Assembly: GCA_029940245.1 (NCBI GenBank)
Contig: JAOZRF010000034.1
Span: 1-12,673 of the forward strand
Reading direction: 5' to 3'
Origin: Desulfobacula sp.
Lineage (GTDB): Bacteria; Desulfobacterota; Desulfobacteria; Desulfobacterales; Desulfobacteraceae
DNA: 12,673 bases
The notes under the pieces were generated by a model. That model had not been told where the DNA came from. It made no database searches and saw nothing but the letters and a program-made list of their open reading frames with translations. The position numbers were made by a program, and so were the translations under genes. Positions 1 to 6,132 of this stretch are shown piece by piece (within the stretch, counting starts at the first letter, position 1; each line of letters starts with the position of its first letter).

Positions 1-67
1 GTCAGGCTTGTTTTATTGTGTTTTTATCAATAAATCTACATCAAAAATGCAATAATGCAAGCCTGAC
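1..67. repeat. Perfect 10-bp inverted repeat, REP-like hairpin cut by the window edge
   Basis: Positions 1-10 (GTCAGGCTTG) and 58-67 (CAAGCCTGAC) are exact reverse complements separated by 47 bases. Three further C residues follow at 68-70, so the left arm may continue as GGG outside the window. The GGGGTCAG-type end resembles palindromes that accompany REP-associated (Y1/RAYT) transposases. That link is inference, since no transposase lies in the window. Confidence 0.5.
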
Positions 68-68
68 C

Positions 69-100
69 CCACTCAAATTTGCCAACTCCGAAAGTTGAGT
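69..100 (+). repeat. Left 32-bp inverted repeat flanking the LysE-family gene
   Basis: The reverse complement of this stretch matches 801-832 at 29 of 32 positions; the only differences fall in the short block around 79-82. The arm also contains smaller inverted repeats (ACTCAA at 71-76 with TTGAGT at 95-100, and CAACT/AGTTG), so it can fold on its own. It could be the terminal repeat of a small cassette or one copy of a dispersed palindromic repeat. Confidence 0.75.
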
Positions 101-131
101 CATAATTATAGCATGGAGAGGACACTTAACC

Positions 132-159
132 ATACCCCAACATTGCAATGTCAGGGTAT
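132..159. promoter_or_regulatory. 28-bp dyad, putative operator of the LysE-family gene
   Basis: ATACCC (132-137) pairs with GGGTAT (154-159). Inside it lies a perfect 12-bp palindrome, ACATTGCAATGT (140-151), with a 2x2 mismatch between the two blocks. The dyad covers the -35 element of the best promoter upstream of the exporter gene, the position expected for a repressor or dual regulator site. No regulator gene is visible beside it. Confidence 0.45.
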
Positions 160-170
160 ACAAATATAAT
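143..170 (+). promoter_or_regulatory. Putative sigma-70-type promoter of the LysE-family gene
   Basis: TTGCAA (143-148) and TATAAT (165-170) are separated by 16 bases. A start near 177 would leave only about 10 bases before the ATG at 187, so the leader would be very short and would begin at the Shine-Dalgarno GAGG (177-180). The perfect -10 box is the main support. An upstream promoter cannot be excluded. Confidence 0.4.
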
Positions 171-186
171 TCTTATGAGGTATTAA

Positions 187-801
187 ATGACCACACTGCT
201 CAATGGAATGTTAACCGGTTTATTTCTTCAATTAGCCTTAGGTCCCGTGTTTTTTTATATTTTTGGAATTACCGTGGACAGCAATTATATCAACAGTTTG
301 TCCGGCATTCTGGCCGTAACAATGGTCGATTATATTTATATTGTCTTATCATTAATCGGGATTGGTAAATTACTTCAAAAAAACAGAATAAAAAAAATAT
401 TTGGAATCGCAAGTTCGATAATATTAATTCTATTTGGATTGATGATTTTATATAAAGGGCTGGTATTTATCAATAACCCAGAACAAGTCAGAGCGATCGC
501 ATGGACACCCATTAATAGTTTTACAAGCTGTTTTGTATTAACTGGTTCAAGCCCGTTGACCATAGTCTTTTGGACTAGCGTATTTTCTGCAAAAGCAATT
601 GAAAAAAATTATAAAAAAAAACAGTTGGTTATATTTGGGATAGGTACGGGCTTATCTACATTTCTTTTTTTATCATTTAGCATGATGATATTGTCTTTAT
701 TAAAATCAAACATACCGAATTTAATAGTGCAAATTTTAAACTGTATTGTAGGATTTGTATTAATTTATTATGGAATAACAAGAACAATAAATAATAAATA
801 A
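187..801 (+). CDS. LysE/RhtB-family membrane exporter
   Basis: This is a 204-residue, very hydrophobic protein with about six predicted membrane helices (roughly residues 8-30, 38-62, 70-95, 112-134, 147-172, 178-198). It has the family layout: an N-terminal helix ending in a Gly-Pro pair (19-20) and a mid-protein segment with Ser-Ser-Pro followed by Thr-Ile-Val-Phe-Trp (121-129). LysE-family proteins export amino acids or related small metabolites across the inner membrane; the substrate cannot be told from sequence. The ATG start is supported by GAGG at 177-180. Counting the gene gives about 30% GC against roughly 40-50% in neighbouring genes, and it is enclosed by 32-bp inverted repeats, the right one starting on the last base of its stop codon. 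Both points suggest acquisition by transfer. Confidence 0.85.
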   Translation: MTTLLNGMLTGLFLQLALGPVFFYIFGITVDSNYINSLSGILAVTMVDYIYIVLSLIGIGKLLQKNRIKKIFGIASSIILILFGLMILYKGLVFINNPEQVRAIAWTPINSFTSCFVLTGSSPLTIVFWTSVFSAKAIEKNYKKKQLVIFGIGTGLSTFLFLSFSMMILSLLKSNIPNLIVQILNCIVGFVLIYYGITRTINNK

Positions 802-832
802 CTCAACTTTCGGAGTTGCCGGATTTGAGTGG
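801..832 (-). repeat. Right 32-bp inverted repeat flanking the LysE-family gene
   Basis: This is the inverted copy of 69-100, with 29 of 32 matches. It begins at the last base of the exporter's TAA. In the transcript it can form a small hairpin (CAACT with AGTTG around a TTCGG loop, 804-818). No U-tract follows, so it is not a typical intrinsic terminator, though it may protect the 3' end. Confidence 0.75.
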
Positions 833-929
833 AAAGCTTATCTTTTATTGGATATTGTAATTCTCCACAGTTTAACGTATTTTAATATTTTATATATTGA
901 AAACAATATTGACAGGTAAGGAGAAAAAA

Positions 930-2060
930 ATGATCGCTGATGTATTTTTCATGGATTTAGAGGTTAACTCAAGAGAAAACCTTCCCCAAAAACTTTCAAG
1001 ACTTGTTAAAACAGCAGGGATTGAAAACATCTTAACAAAAAACGATCTGACCGCAGTAAAGATCCATTTTGGCGAACAGGGCAATACCGCCTATATCCGT
1101 CCGGTATTTATAAGAAAAATCATCCAGACCATAAAAGAATATAAAGCCCGCCCATTTCTCACCGATGCCAATACCCTCTATGTGGGCACAAGATCAAATT
1201 CCGTCGCGCATATTCACACGGCCATTGAAAACGGATTCTCTTATTCCTCAATGGATAGCACACCCATTATTATTGCTGATGGGCTTATGGGAAAGAGTGA
1301 AACAAAAATAAGCATTGACCAGAAAAACTGCCAACATGTCTATATTGGTTCTGAAATTATCAATGCCGATACACTGATTTCCGTGGCTCATTTTAAGGGC
1401 CATGAGCTTACAGGGTTTGGTGGAACACTGAAAAACATAGGCATGGGATGTGCCTCCAGAAGGGGAAAACTTGACATGCATTCCAATGTCAGCCCCAAAA
1501 TAAAACGAAAAACCTGTATCGGATGCGCTGAATGTGAAAAACACTGTCCTGCCGGAGCCATTTCTCTTGAAGAAAAAAAAGCCTATATTGATAAAAATAA
1601 ATGCATTGGTTGTGGTGAATGCATTATCAGGTGTCCCACCCAGTCTGTAAATATCAACTGGAACCAGACAATTCCTGTTTTCCTAGAAAAAATGATGGAA
1701 TACAATCTTGGGGTTTTGAAAAATAAAGAAAAAAAAGCTTTTTTTATCAACTTTATTACAGACATTTCACCTAAATGCGATTGTCTGTCTTATAGTGAAT
1801 CCCCCATTGTCAACAATGTCGGCATTCTTGCCGCCACAGATCCCGTTGCCATTGACCAGGCCAGTGCGGATCTTGTCAATCAGCAGAAAGGGTTGCCCGG
1901 CACGGTTCTTCAAACAAATCTGGCTGCCGGCCAAGACAAATTCAGAGGGCTTTACCCTTCTGTTGACTGGGAACATCAGCTTGACTATGCCCGGAAAATA
2001 GGCCTTGGAACAAGAGAATATAACCTGGTCAAATTAAAAACACTTTCATATAAAAAATAA
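930..2060 (+). CDS. DUF362-domain protein with two [4Fe-4S] ferredoxin motifs
   Basis: The 376-residue cytoplasmic protein has a DUF362-type body. Typical stretches include the VKIHFGEQGN region (43-52), a His/Gly-rich region around 154-165, GMGCASRRGK (171-180) and a C-terminal AATDPVAIDQ (301-310). A bacterial ferredoxin insert carries Cys196/199/202/206 and Cys225/228/231/235, each CxxCxxCxxxCP, enough for two [4Fe-4S] clusters. DUF362 proteins are common in anaerobes, but their reaction is mostly undefined, so only an electron-transfer or redox-enzyme role is inferred. The start is the ATG at 930, because AAGGAG lies at 918-923 with a 6-base spacer. An in-frame TTG at 897 lacks such a site. 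The gene stands alone between the LysE cassette and a convergent operon. Confidence 0.85.
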   Translation: MIADVFFMDLEVNSRENLPQKLSRLVKTAGIENILTKNDLTAVKIHFGEQGNTAYIRPVFIRKIIQTIKEYKARPFLTDANTLYVGTRSNSVAHIHTAIENGFSYSSMDSTPIIIADGLMGKSETKISIDQKNCQHVYIGSEIINADTLISVAHFKGHELTGFGGTLKNIGMGCASRRGKLDMHSNVSPKIKRKTCIGCAECEKHCPAGAISLEEKKAYIDKNKCIGCGECIIRCPTQSVNINWNQTIPVFLEKMMEYNLGVLKNKEKKAFFINFITDISPKCDCLSYSESPIVNNVGILAATDPVAIDQASADLVNQQKGLPGTVLQTNLAAGQDKFRGLYPSVDWEHQLDYARKIGLGTREYNLVKLKTLSYKK

Positions 2061-2104
2061 AGACTTTTTCTGCAAGAACTTAAGATCAAAAGTTGAATAA
2101 ATCA

Positions 2105-2566
2105 TTAAACAGGATAAGTCTTGCCATTTAATGTAAAAACCAATTGCCCATCTTTTTCTTCCATAAATTTTGAAATTTTTAAAAGAGCCCTGTCATTAAA
2201 TTTAATCCGGTGTTCAGCAGTTTGAATGTAAAGGTTGTCATCCCTGGAAAATAGTTGTGTTGGGTCACAAGGGATGGTGTCACTGGTATTTAATATGAGG
2301 ACGATATCTTCATTCACGTGTATATCAAAAACAAAAAGTGCTGTGTCTTCATAGCGAAAATATACTTTTTCTTTGCATTCAGCTGTTTCCTGATGTACAT
2401 AATACCCTTTTGCATCTTTTTTGATGGAAGCATTAAAATATTTTATGATTCTGGGGTGTTCAAATTTCCCGTGTTCATTATTCCAGACACCATTTTTATC
2501 CATCCAGAAAACAGCATTTTCTTTTGATATAATAATTTCTCTTTGCTTTTGCGGCACACTATCCAC
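2105..2566 (-). CDS. DUF1285-like protein, last gene of the OadB operon
   Basis: This is a soluble protein of up to 153 residues without signal peptide or membrane segment. Its pattern (a W-x-x-x-H/G start near 25-35, a GYY strand near 54-56, an aromatic/Asp 'ALFVFDIHV' strand near 76-84, an 'LNT' motif near 91-93, and a C-terminal helix beginning 'DRALLKI') resembles DUF1285, a family with solved structures but no known reaction. The match is made by eye and is moderate. The gene starts 15 bases after the OadB stop. The longest start is GTG at 2566, but GGTGG (2567-2563) sits better in front of a second GTG at 2557 (residue 4), so translation may begin there. The clustering suggests a link to the Na+ pump module; function unknown. 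Confidence 0.6.
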   Translation of the reverse strand: MDSVPQKQREIIISKENAVFWMDKNGVWNNEHGKFEHPRIIKYFNASIKKDAKGYYVHQETAECKEKVYFRYEDTALFVFDIHVNEDIVLILNTSDTIPCDPTQLFSRDDNLYIQTAEHRIKFNDRALLKISKFMEEKDGQLVFTLNGKTYPV

Positions 2567-2581
2567 CCATTAGAACGATAA

Positions 2582-3715
2582 TTAAATTTTAGCCATCAAA
2601 CTCCATAATACACCAGCAGCAATGGCTGATCCGATAACACCGGATACATTGGGTGCCATGGCATGCATGAGTAAAAAATTAGTAGGGTCTTCCTTCTGGC
2701 CGACAACCTGGACAACCCGGGCTGAATCCGGCACAGCAGACACACCGGCAGCACCTAACAAGGGATTGATTTTTGATTTTAAAAACAGATTCATGATTTT
2801 AGCAAAAATAACACCTGATGCTGTAGCAATACCAAAAGAGACTGCTCCAAGAGCAAAAATACCAACAGAACTTGGGGTAAGGAAGACATCTCCCTGGGTA
2901 CTTGCACCAACAGTAAGACCCAATAGTATGGTGGCTGTATCAATGACTGAATTTCTGGCTGTCTGGGCAAGTCTTTCAGTAACGACAGCCTCTTTTAAAA
3001 GATTTCCAAAGCAGAGCATTCCAAGCAGGGGCAAGGCAGCGGGGGCCAGAAAACAGCAGAGAAGAAAAGCAACAATCGGAAAAATTATTTTTTCTCTTTT
3101 TGTGATCTCTCTGGGTTCTTCCATTCTAATCAGACGTTCTTTTCGGGTTGTTAAAAGCCTCATGATCGGCGGCTGAATAACAGGAACCAAAGCCATGTAG
3201 GAATAGGCTGCCACGGCAATGGGACCGATCAAATCTGGTGCTAATTTTGCCGTAAGAAAAATAGCCGTCGGACCATCAGCCCCACCGATAATTCCAATGG
3301 AAGCAGCTTCGTTGGGGGCAAATCCCAGGGCCAATGCTCCAAGGAATGTTATAAAAATACCGGTCTGGGCGGCAGCTCCTAAAAGCATTAGCACCGGCCT
3401 TGCCAAAAGGGTTGAAAAATCTGTCATGGCCCCGATTCCCAAAAAAATAAGGGGCGGATAAATACCCTGGGTAACACCAAAATATAAATAATGAAGAACT
3501 GAATTGGTTTCATAAATTCCCAGGCCCAGTCCCTTAAATATGGGAATATTTCCAACGAGCATACCAAAACCAATGGGCACCAGAAGCAGAGGTTCATAAT
3601 CTTTTGCTATTCCAAGATAAATAAACCCCAACCCGACACAGATCATAAGAAGATAACGATAATCCCACAGATAAAACCCTGTGTTGTGAAAAAATTCTAT
3701 AAATAACGAATCCAT
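2582..3715 (-). CDS. oadB: Na+-translocating decarboxylase beta subunit (OadB/GcdB/MmdB family)
   Basis: This 377-residue polytopic inner-membrane protein is the family's usual length. Family signatures are clear: GGADGPT (144-150), whose Asp147 matches the Na+-site aspartate known in Oad[14 protein letters not shown] near 171-183; [13 protein letters not shown] near 317-329; and [11 protein letters not shown] with [10 protein letters not shown] near the C terminus. Beta subunits decarboxylate the carboxybiotin carrier and couple this to Na+ export. The substrate acyl group (oxaloacetate, methylmalonyl-CoA, glutaconyl-CoA or malonate) is set by the alpha subunit, which is absent here, so the symbol names the family only. 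The ATG is preceded by AAGAGGAA (3728-3721). It lies 40 bases downstream of the gamma-like gene on the same strand. Confidence 0.93.
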   Translation of the reverse strand: MDSLFIEFFHNTGFYLWDYRYLLMICVGLGFIYLGIAKDYEPLLLVPIGFGMLVGNIPIFKGLGLGIYETNSVLHYLYFGVTQGIYPPLIFLGIGAMTDFSTLLARPVLMLLGAAAQTGIFITFLGALALGFAPNEAASIGIIGGADGPTAIFLTAKLAPDLIGPIAVAAYSYMALVPVIQPPIMRLLTTRKERLIRMEEPREITKREKIIFPIVAFLLCCFLAPAALPLLGMLCFGNLLKEAVVTERLAQTARNSVIDTATILLGLTVGASTQGDVFLTPSSVGIFALGAVSFGIATASGVIFAKIMNLFLKSKINPLLGAAGVSAVPDSARVVQVVGQKEDPTNFLLMHAMAPNVSGVIGSAIAAGVLWSLMAKI

Positions 3716-3755
3716 TTTATTTCCTCTTGTTTGTCATTTTTTAGATCCTGGTCCA

Positions 3756-4193
3756 TTAAGAGACGAGTTTATCAAACATATCTTTGTCCCATGTAAAAAA
3801 TCCTGAGCCATCCGGGACGATTATCTTTGTTTTGAAAAGATTATTCAAATTCAAATAAGGGTCTTTTAAATCACTGATCAGGGCAAGCTGAAGAAGCCGT
3901 GGCAATGAAAAATGATCTGTCATGGTCCTCACAAGAAGAGCAAATTGTTTTACAACTTCTTTTTGGCTTTCAGCGAAAACAACCCGGTTGGAGATTTGTT
4001 CTTCCCGGGGTTTTTCAGGCTGTTTTTTTTTAAAAAGTGCTTTAATTTTTGAAGGATTTTCCCACAAAGCCAATACCTTATAAAGTTGCGCGATCACTAT
4101 GGAAAGCATGACAAGGCCTGTAAATACGATGGTTACACCGACAACGGAAATCGCCCACCCATTACTGGCATTAATTGCTTCTAATCCATACAC
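3756..4193 (-). CDS. OadG-family (gamma-like) subunit with long cytoplasmic tail
   Basis: The protein has 145 residues with a single N-terminal membrane helix (about 15-40), followed by a Lys/Glu-rich linker and a predicted helical soluble region (about 68-145). This is the OadG pattern: a one-helix gamma subunit that anchors and stabilises decarboxylase complexes next to OadB. The tail is longer than in classical OadG proteins of about 80-115 residues and lacks the C-terminal His-rich zinc site of enterobacterial OadG. Translation starts at GTG (4193-4191), chosen because a strong GGGAGGT (4207-4201) lies just before it. That site abuts the stop codon of the preceding gene, which fits translational coupling. 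The gene's place between the CNBD protein and OadB supports the assignment. Confidence 0.75.
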   Translation of the reverse strand: MYGLEAINASNGWAISVVGVTIVFTGLVMLSIVIAQLYKVLALWENPSKIKALFKKKQPEKPREEQISNRVVFAESQKEVVKQFALLVRTMTDHFSLPRLLQLALISDLKDPYLNLNNLFKTKIIVPDGSGFFTWDKDMFDKLVS

Positions 4194-4207
4194 GTGTCCT
4201 ACCTCCC

Positions 4208-4657
4208 TTAAAAATTGTAAGGAAGACTGATGTCTTCTATGTTTTTTGCAAATGATGCTGTTTTATCAAGATATCCCTGCCAGGCTGTCATAATAGCAGT
4301 AGCAGCAACAGATTCTTTCTGGATAAAAGCTAAAAAATCCTGGGTTGGTACGGCAAACACACTTCCTGATTCCAGGACTGTTAATGTTGTTCTATATACC
4401 CCTTTGGCAGATAAAAGCTCAAACCCGATAAAATCTCCGGCCTTGTTTAGAACAACGGATTTGCCTTCATCCATGGCAAGTAAAACAGTACCATTGTTTA
4501 ATAAAAAAAAATATTGCGCAGCATCTTCAGCCGTTGCAAGGATGTCTCCAGCCTGTATTTCTCTTTTCTCAAAAAGCTGTGCAAGACTCACCCTTTCATC
4601 TTCTCCAAGACAGATGAAGACAGATGATTCCTTTAAAATTTCTTTGATATTGCTCAT
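4208..4657 (-). CDS. Cyclic-nucleotide-binding-fold protein (Crp-like sensor domain only)
   Basis: This 149-residue soluble protein consists of one cNMP-binding beta-roll. Visible marks are the opening helix (1-30), 'IQAGDILATAEDAAQYFFLLNNGTV' as separate strands over 34-58, a phosphate-cassette-like region with Gly78, Glu80 and Arg89-Thr-Thr (78-91), and a C-terminal helix (105-140). There is no helix-turn-helix or kinase domain, so it is unlikely to be a transcription factor. Glu80 and Arg89 match the key cassette residues, but the cassette is degenerate (RTT in place of RAA/RTA), so ligand binding is possible, not certain. It is the first gene of the OadG-OadB operon, 14 bases ahead of the gamma-like gene. 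A regulatory or assembly role on the pump is inference. The ATG has GGGG about four bases upstream. Confidence 0.78.
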   Translation of the reverse strand: MSNIKEILKESSVFICLGEDERVSLAQLFEKREIQAGDILATAEDAAQYFFLLNNGTVLLAMDEGKSVVLNKAGDFIGFELLSAKGVYRTTLTVLESGSVFAVPTQDFLAFIQKESVAATAIMTAWQGYLDKTASFAKNIEDISLPYNF

Positions 4658-4677
4658 TATTACCCCGTAATATTAGC

Positions 4678-4705
4678 CATATATTTAAAAAATAAATTCA
4701 TTCAA
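4678..4705 (-). promoter_or_regulatory. Possible promoter of the CNBD-OadG-OadB-DUF1285 operon
   Basis: On the minus strand, TTGAAT (4705-4700) and TATATG (4683-4678) are separated by 16 bases, giving a leader of about 14 bases to the ATG at 4657. The match to consensus is partial in an AT-rich stretch, so this is only the best candidate seen. Confidence 0.3.
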
Positions 4706-4773
4706 GCATATTTTAAAAGCTGTGTCGATAAAAAACTGCTGCTTTACAGCTTGGATTTGGTTTTATTAGGATT

Positions 4774-4799
4774 GGGGGTCAGATTTAAAATCCGCCCCC
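4774..4799. repeat. REP-like G/C-capped imperfect palindrome
   Basis: GGGGG (4774-4778) and GATTT (4782-4786) pair with AAATC (4788-4792) and CCCCC (4795-4799), with small mismatched bulges between the blocks. It lies in the 240-base divergent intergenic region (4658-4897), which holds no gene. It shares the GGGGTCAG start with the hairpin at the left window edge, hinting at a dispersed repeat family. On either strand it is not followed by a clear T-run, so it is a poor terminator. Confidence 0.45.
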
Positions 4800-4827
4800 T
4801 TGTTATTATTTTTATAGAATCTAATTG

Positions 4828-4857
4828 TTGACTGTAAACATTTAAATATCGTATTAT
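4828..4857 (+). promoter_or_regulatory. Sigma-70-type promoter of the BMP-family transporter operon
   Basis: TTGACT (4828-4833) and TATTAT (4852-4857) are separated by 18 bases. Both hexamers match consensus at five of six positions. Transcription would begin near 4864, giving a leader of about 34 bases with AAAGGAG (4882-4888) before the ATG at 4898. Such a leader is too short for a purine riboswitch. Confidence 0.6.
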
Positions 4858-4897
4858 CCTTAAAATTTTAATTACCTTAACAAAGGAGTAAACAGGA

Positions 4898-6055
4898 ATG
4901 AAAAAATGGATGGTACTGGTATTATTATGTTCTATATTTTGTCTCGGATTTTCCGCCGATGCATTTGCCGGCGACAAAAAACTCAAGGCCGGCTTTATCT
5001 ATGTCGGACCTGTTGGTGATTATGGATGGTCCCATGCCCATGATCTGGGGCGACAATATGCAGAAAAAAAATTTCCCTGGCTTGAAACAATTTTTGTAGA
5101 ATCTGTTGGAGAATCAGACAGTGCAAGAATCATTGATCGACTGATTCAACAGCAAAAATGCGATGTGGTTTTTACCACAAGTTTTGGGTATATGGAAGAG
5201 ACCATTGCAGCCGGCACCCGATATCCTGATAAGCTTTTCATGCATTGTTCAGGATTCAAGCGATCTGCTAACGTGGGAACTTATTTTGGTGATCTTTACC
5301 AGATGTATTACCTGAACGGAATTATGGCAGGGGCATTGACCAAGACCAATAAAATCGGTTATGTGGCAGCTTTCCCGATTCCAGAACTGGTTCGCCATAT
5401 TGATGCCTTTGCCCTGGGTATCAAAGCTGCAAATCCTGCGGCCAAACTCAATGTAAAATGGATTTATGCCTGGTATGGACCGGATAAAGCAAAAGAAGCT
5501 GCTGAAGCTTTGATTGCAGAAGGGTGTGATGCCCTTGCTTTTACCGAAGATACTCCTGCCGTCGTTGAAGTCGGCCAGAGCCATTCGGAAAAAGGCAAAC
5601 AGATTTATACCTTCAGTCATTATTCTCCCATGCAGCCCTATGGGGTTGATTCTGTTGTTTCAGGACAGCTCATGAACTGGGGCGGCATGTATGCCGAGAT
5701 CCTTGAAAGCATTCATAATAAAACCTGGAACAATAAAGATCTCTGGTGGCTTGCCAGAGAAAAAGCAGCCATCCTTGGCGGTAGTGAAACCGACATGATC
5801 AATCCCAAGTTTGTAAAGGCTTTAAAAGAAGCCATGCTTGATACAAAGGACTCCGGTAAAATCTCTGCTTATGACCTTGTTGTAAAACGATACGAACAGA
5901 TGAAACAGGGCGTGGATATATTTGATCCCTTTACAGGGCCTATCAGCGATAATAAAGGAACCCTGAAAATTAAGGCTGGAGAAAAAGCATCAAAAGGCGA
6001 TCTTCTTGGCATCATGTATTATGTGGATAATGTTGAAGGCGCCATCCCTAATTAA
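4898..6055 (+). CDS. BMP-family periplasmic substrate-binding protein of a nucleoside/purine-type ABC importer
   Basis: This 385-residue protein has a signal peptide (positive MKK, hydrophobic 4-20, AFA cleavage site at 22-24) and no lipobox cysteine, so a soluble periplasmic form is expected. The mature part is the two-lobed BMP/PnrA fold. It has the N-terminal 'GFIYVGPVGDYGW' ligand-loop pattern (32-44), a 'GTYFGD' stretch near 127-132, 'NKIGYVAAFPIPE' at the lobe hinge, and 'GPISDNKG' near the C terminus. Characterised BMP proteins bind nucleosides or purine bases; the 'VGPxGDxGWxxxHDxGR' type seen here is associated with purines, but the ligand is inferred. It is the first gene of the operon with ATPase and two permeases downstream. 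AAAGGAG at 4882-4888 sets the start. An intrinsic terminator follows the gene. Confidence 0.9.
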   Translation: MKKWMVLVLLCSIFCLGFSADAFAGDKKLKAGFIYVGPVGDYGWSHAHDLGRQYAEKKFPWLETIFVESVGESDSARIIDRLIQQQKCDVVFTTSFGYMEETIAAGTRYPDKLFMHCSGFKRSANVGTYFGDLYQMYYLNGIMAGALTKTNKIGYVAAFPIPELVRHIDAFALGIKAANPAAKLNVKWIYAWYGPDKAKEAAEALIAEGCDALAFTEDTPAVVEVGQSHSEKGKQIYTFSHYSPMQPYGVDSVVSGQLMNWGGMYAEILESIHNKTWNNKDLWWLAREKAAILGGSETDMINPKFVKALKEAMLDTKDSGKISAYDLVVKRYEQMKQGVDIFDPFTGPISDNKGTLKIKAGEKASKGDLLGIMYYVDNVEGAIPN

Positions 6056-6072
6056 CCAAATTACAATTCAAT

Positions 6073-6105
6073 AAAAAAGCCGGGATACGCTTTCCCGGCT
6101 TTTTT
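6073..6105 (+). terminator. Strong intrinsic terminator inside the transporter operon
   Basis: GCCGGGA (6079-6085) pairs perfectly with TCCCGGC (6093-6099) around a 7-base loop. It is flanked by A6 upstream and T6 downstream, giving a classical rho-independent terminator. It lies 18 bases after the binding-protein stop and 27 bases before the ATPase start. Partial read-through would give high binding-protein and low ATPase/permease expression. Confidence 0.88.
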
Positions 6106-6132
6106 ATCAGCCGGTTTTTTCCAAAGGGCATT

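Noticed and set aside
60..840. Target-site duplication flanking the LysE cassette
   Set aside because: The bases outside 69 and 832 (GACC on the left, AAAG on the right) do not repeat, so insertion by a cut-and-paste transposase is not demonstrated.
897..929. TTG start giving an 11-residue N-terminal extension of the DUF362 protein
   Set aside because: AAGGAG at 918-923 sits at ideal distance from the ATG at 930, and the extension does not look like coding sequence.
2061..2104. Bidirectional terminator between the DUF362 and DUF1285-like genes
   Set aside because: No stem of useful length with a T-run could be found in the 44 bases between the convergent genes.
2622..3176. 184-residue open frame on the plus strand opposite oadB
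   Set aside because: It is fully antisense to a gene with strong family motifs, has Pro/Ser/Arg-rich composition typical of a shadow frame, and has no ribosome site.
4858..4897. Purine riboswitch upstream of the importer operon
   Set aside because: The leader predicted from the promoter is only about 34 bases, and no aptamer-like pairing is seen.
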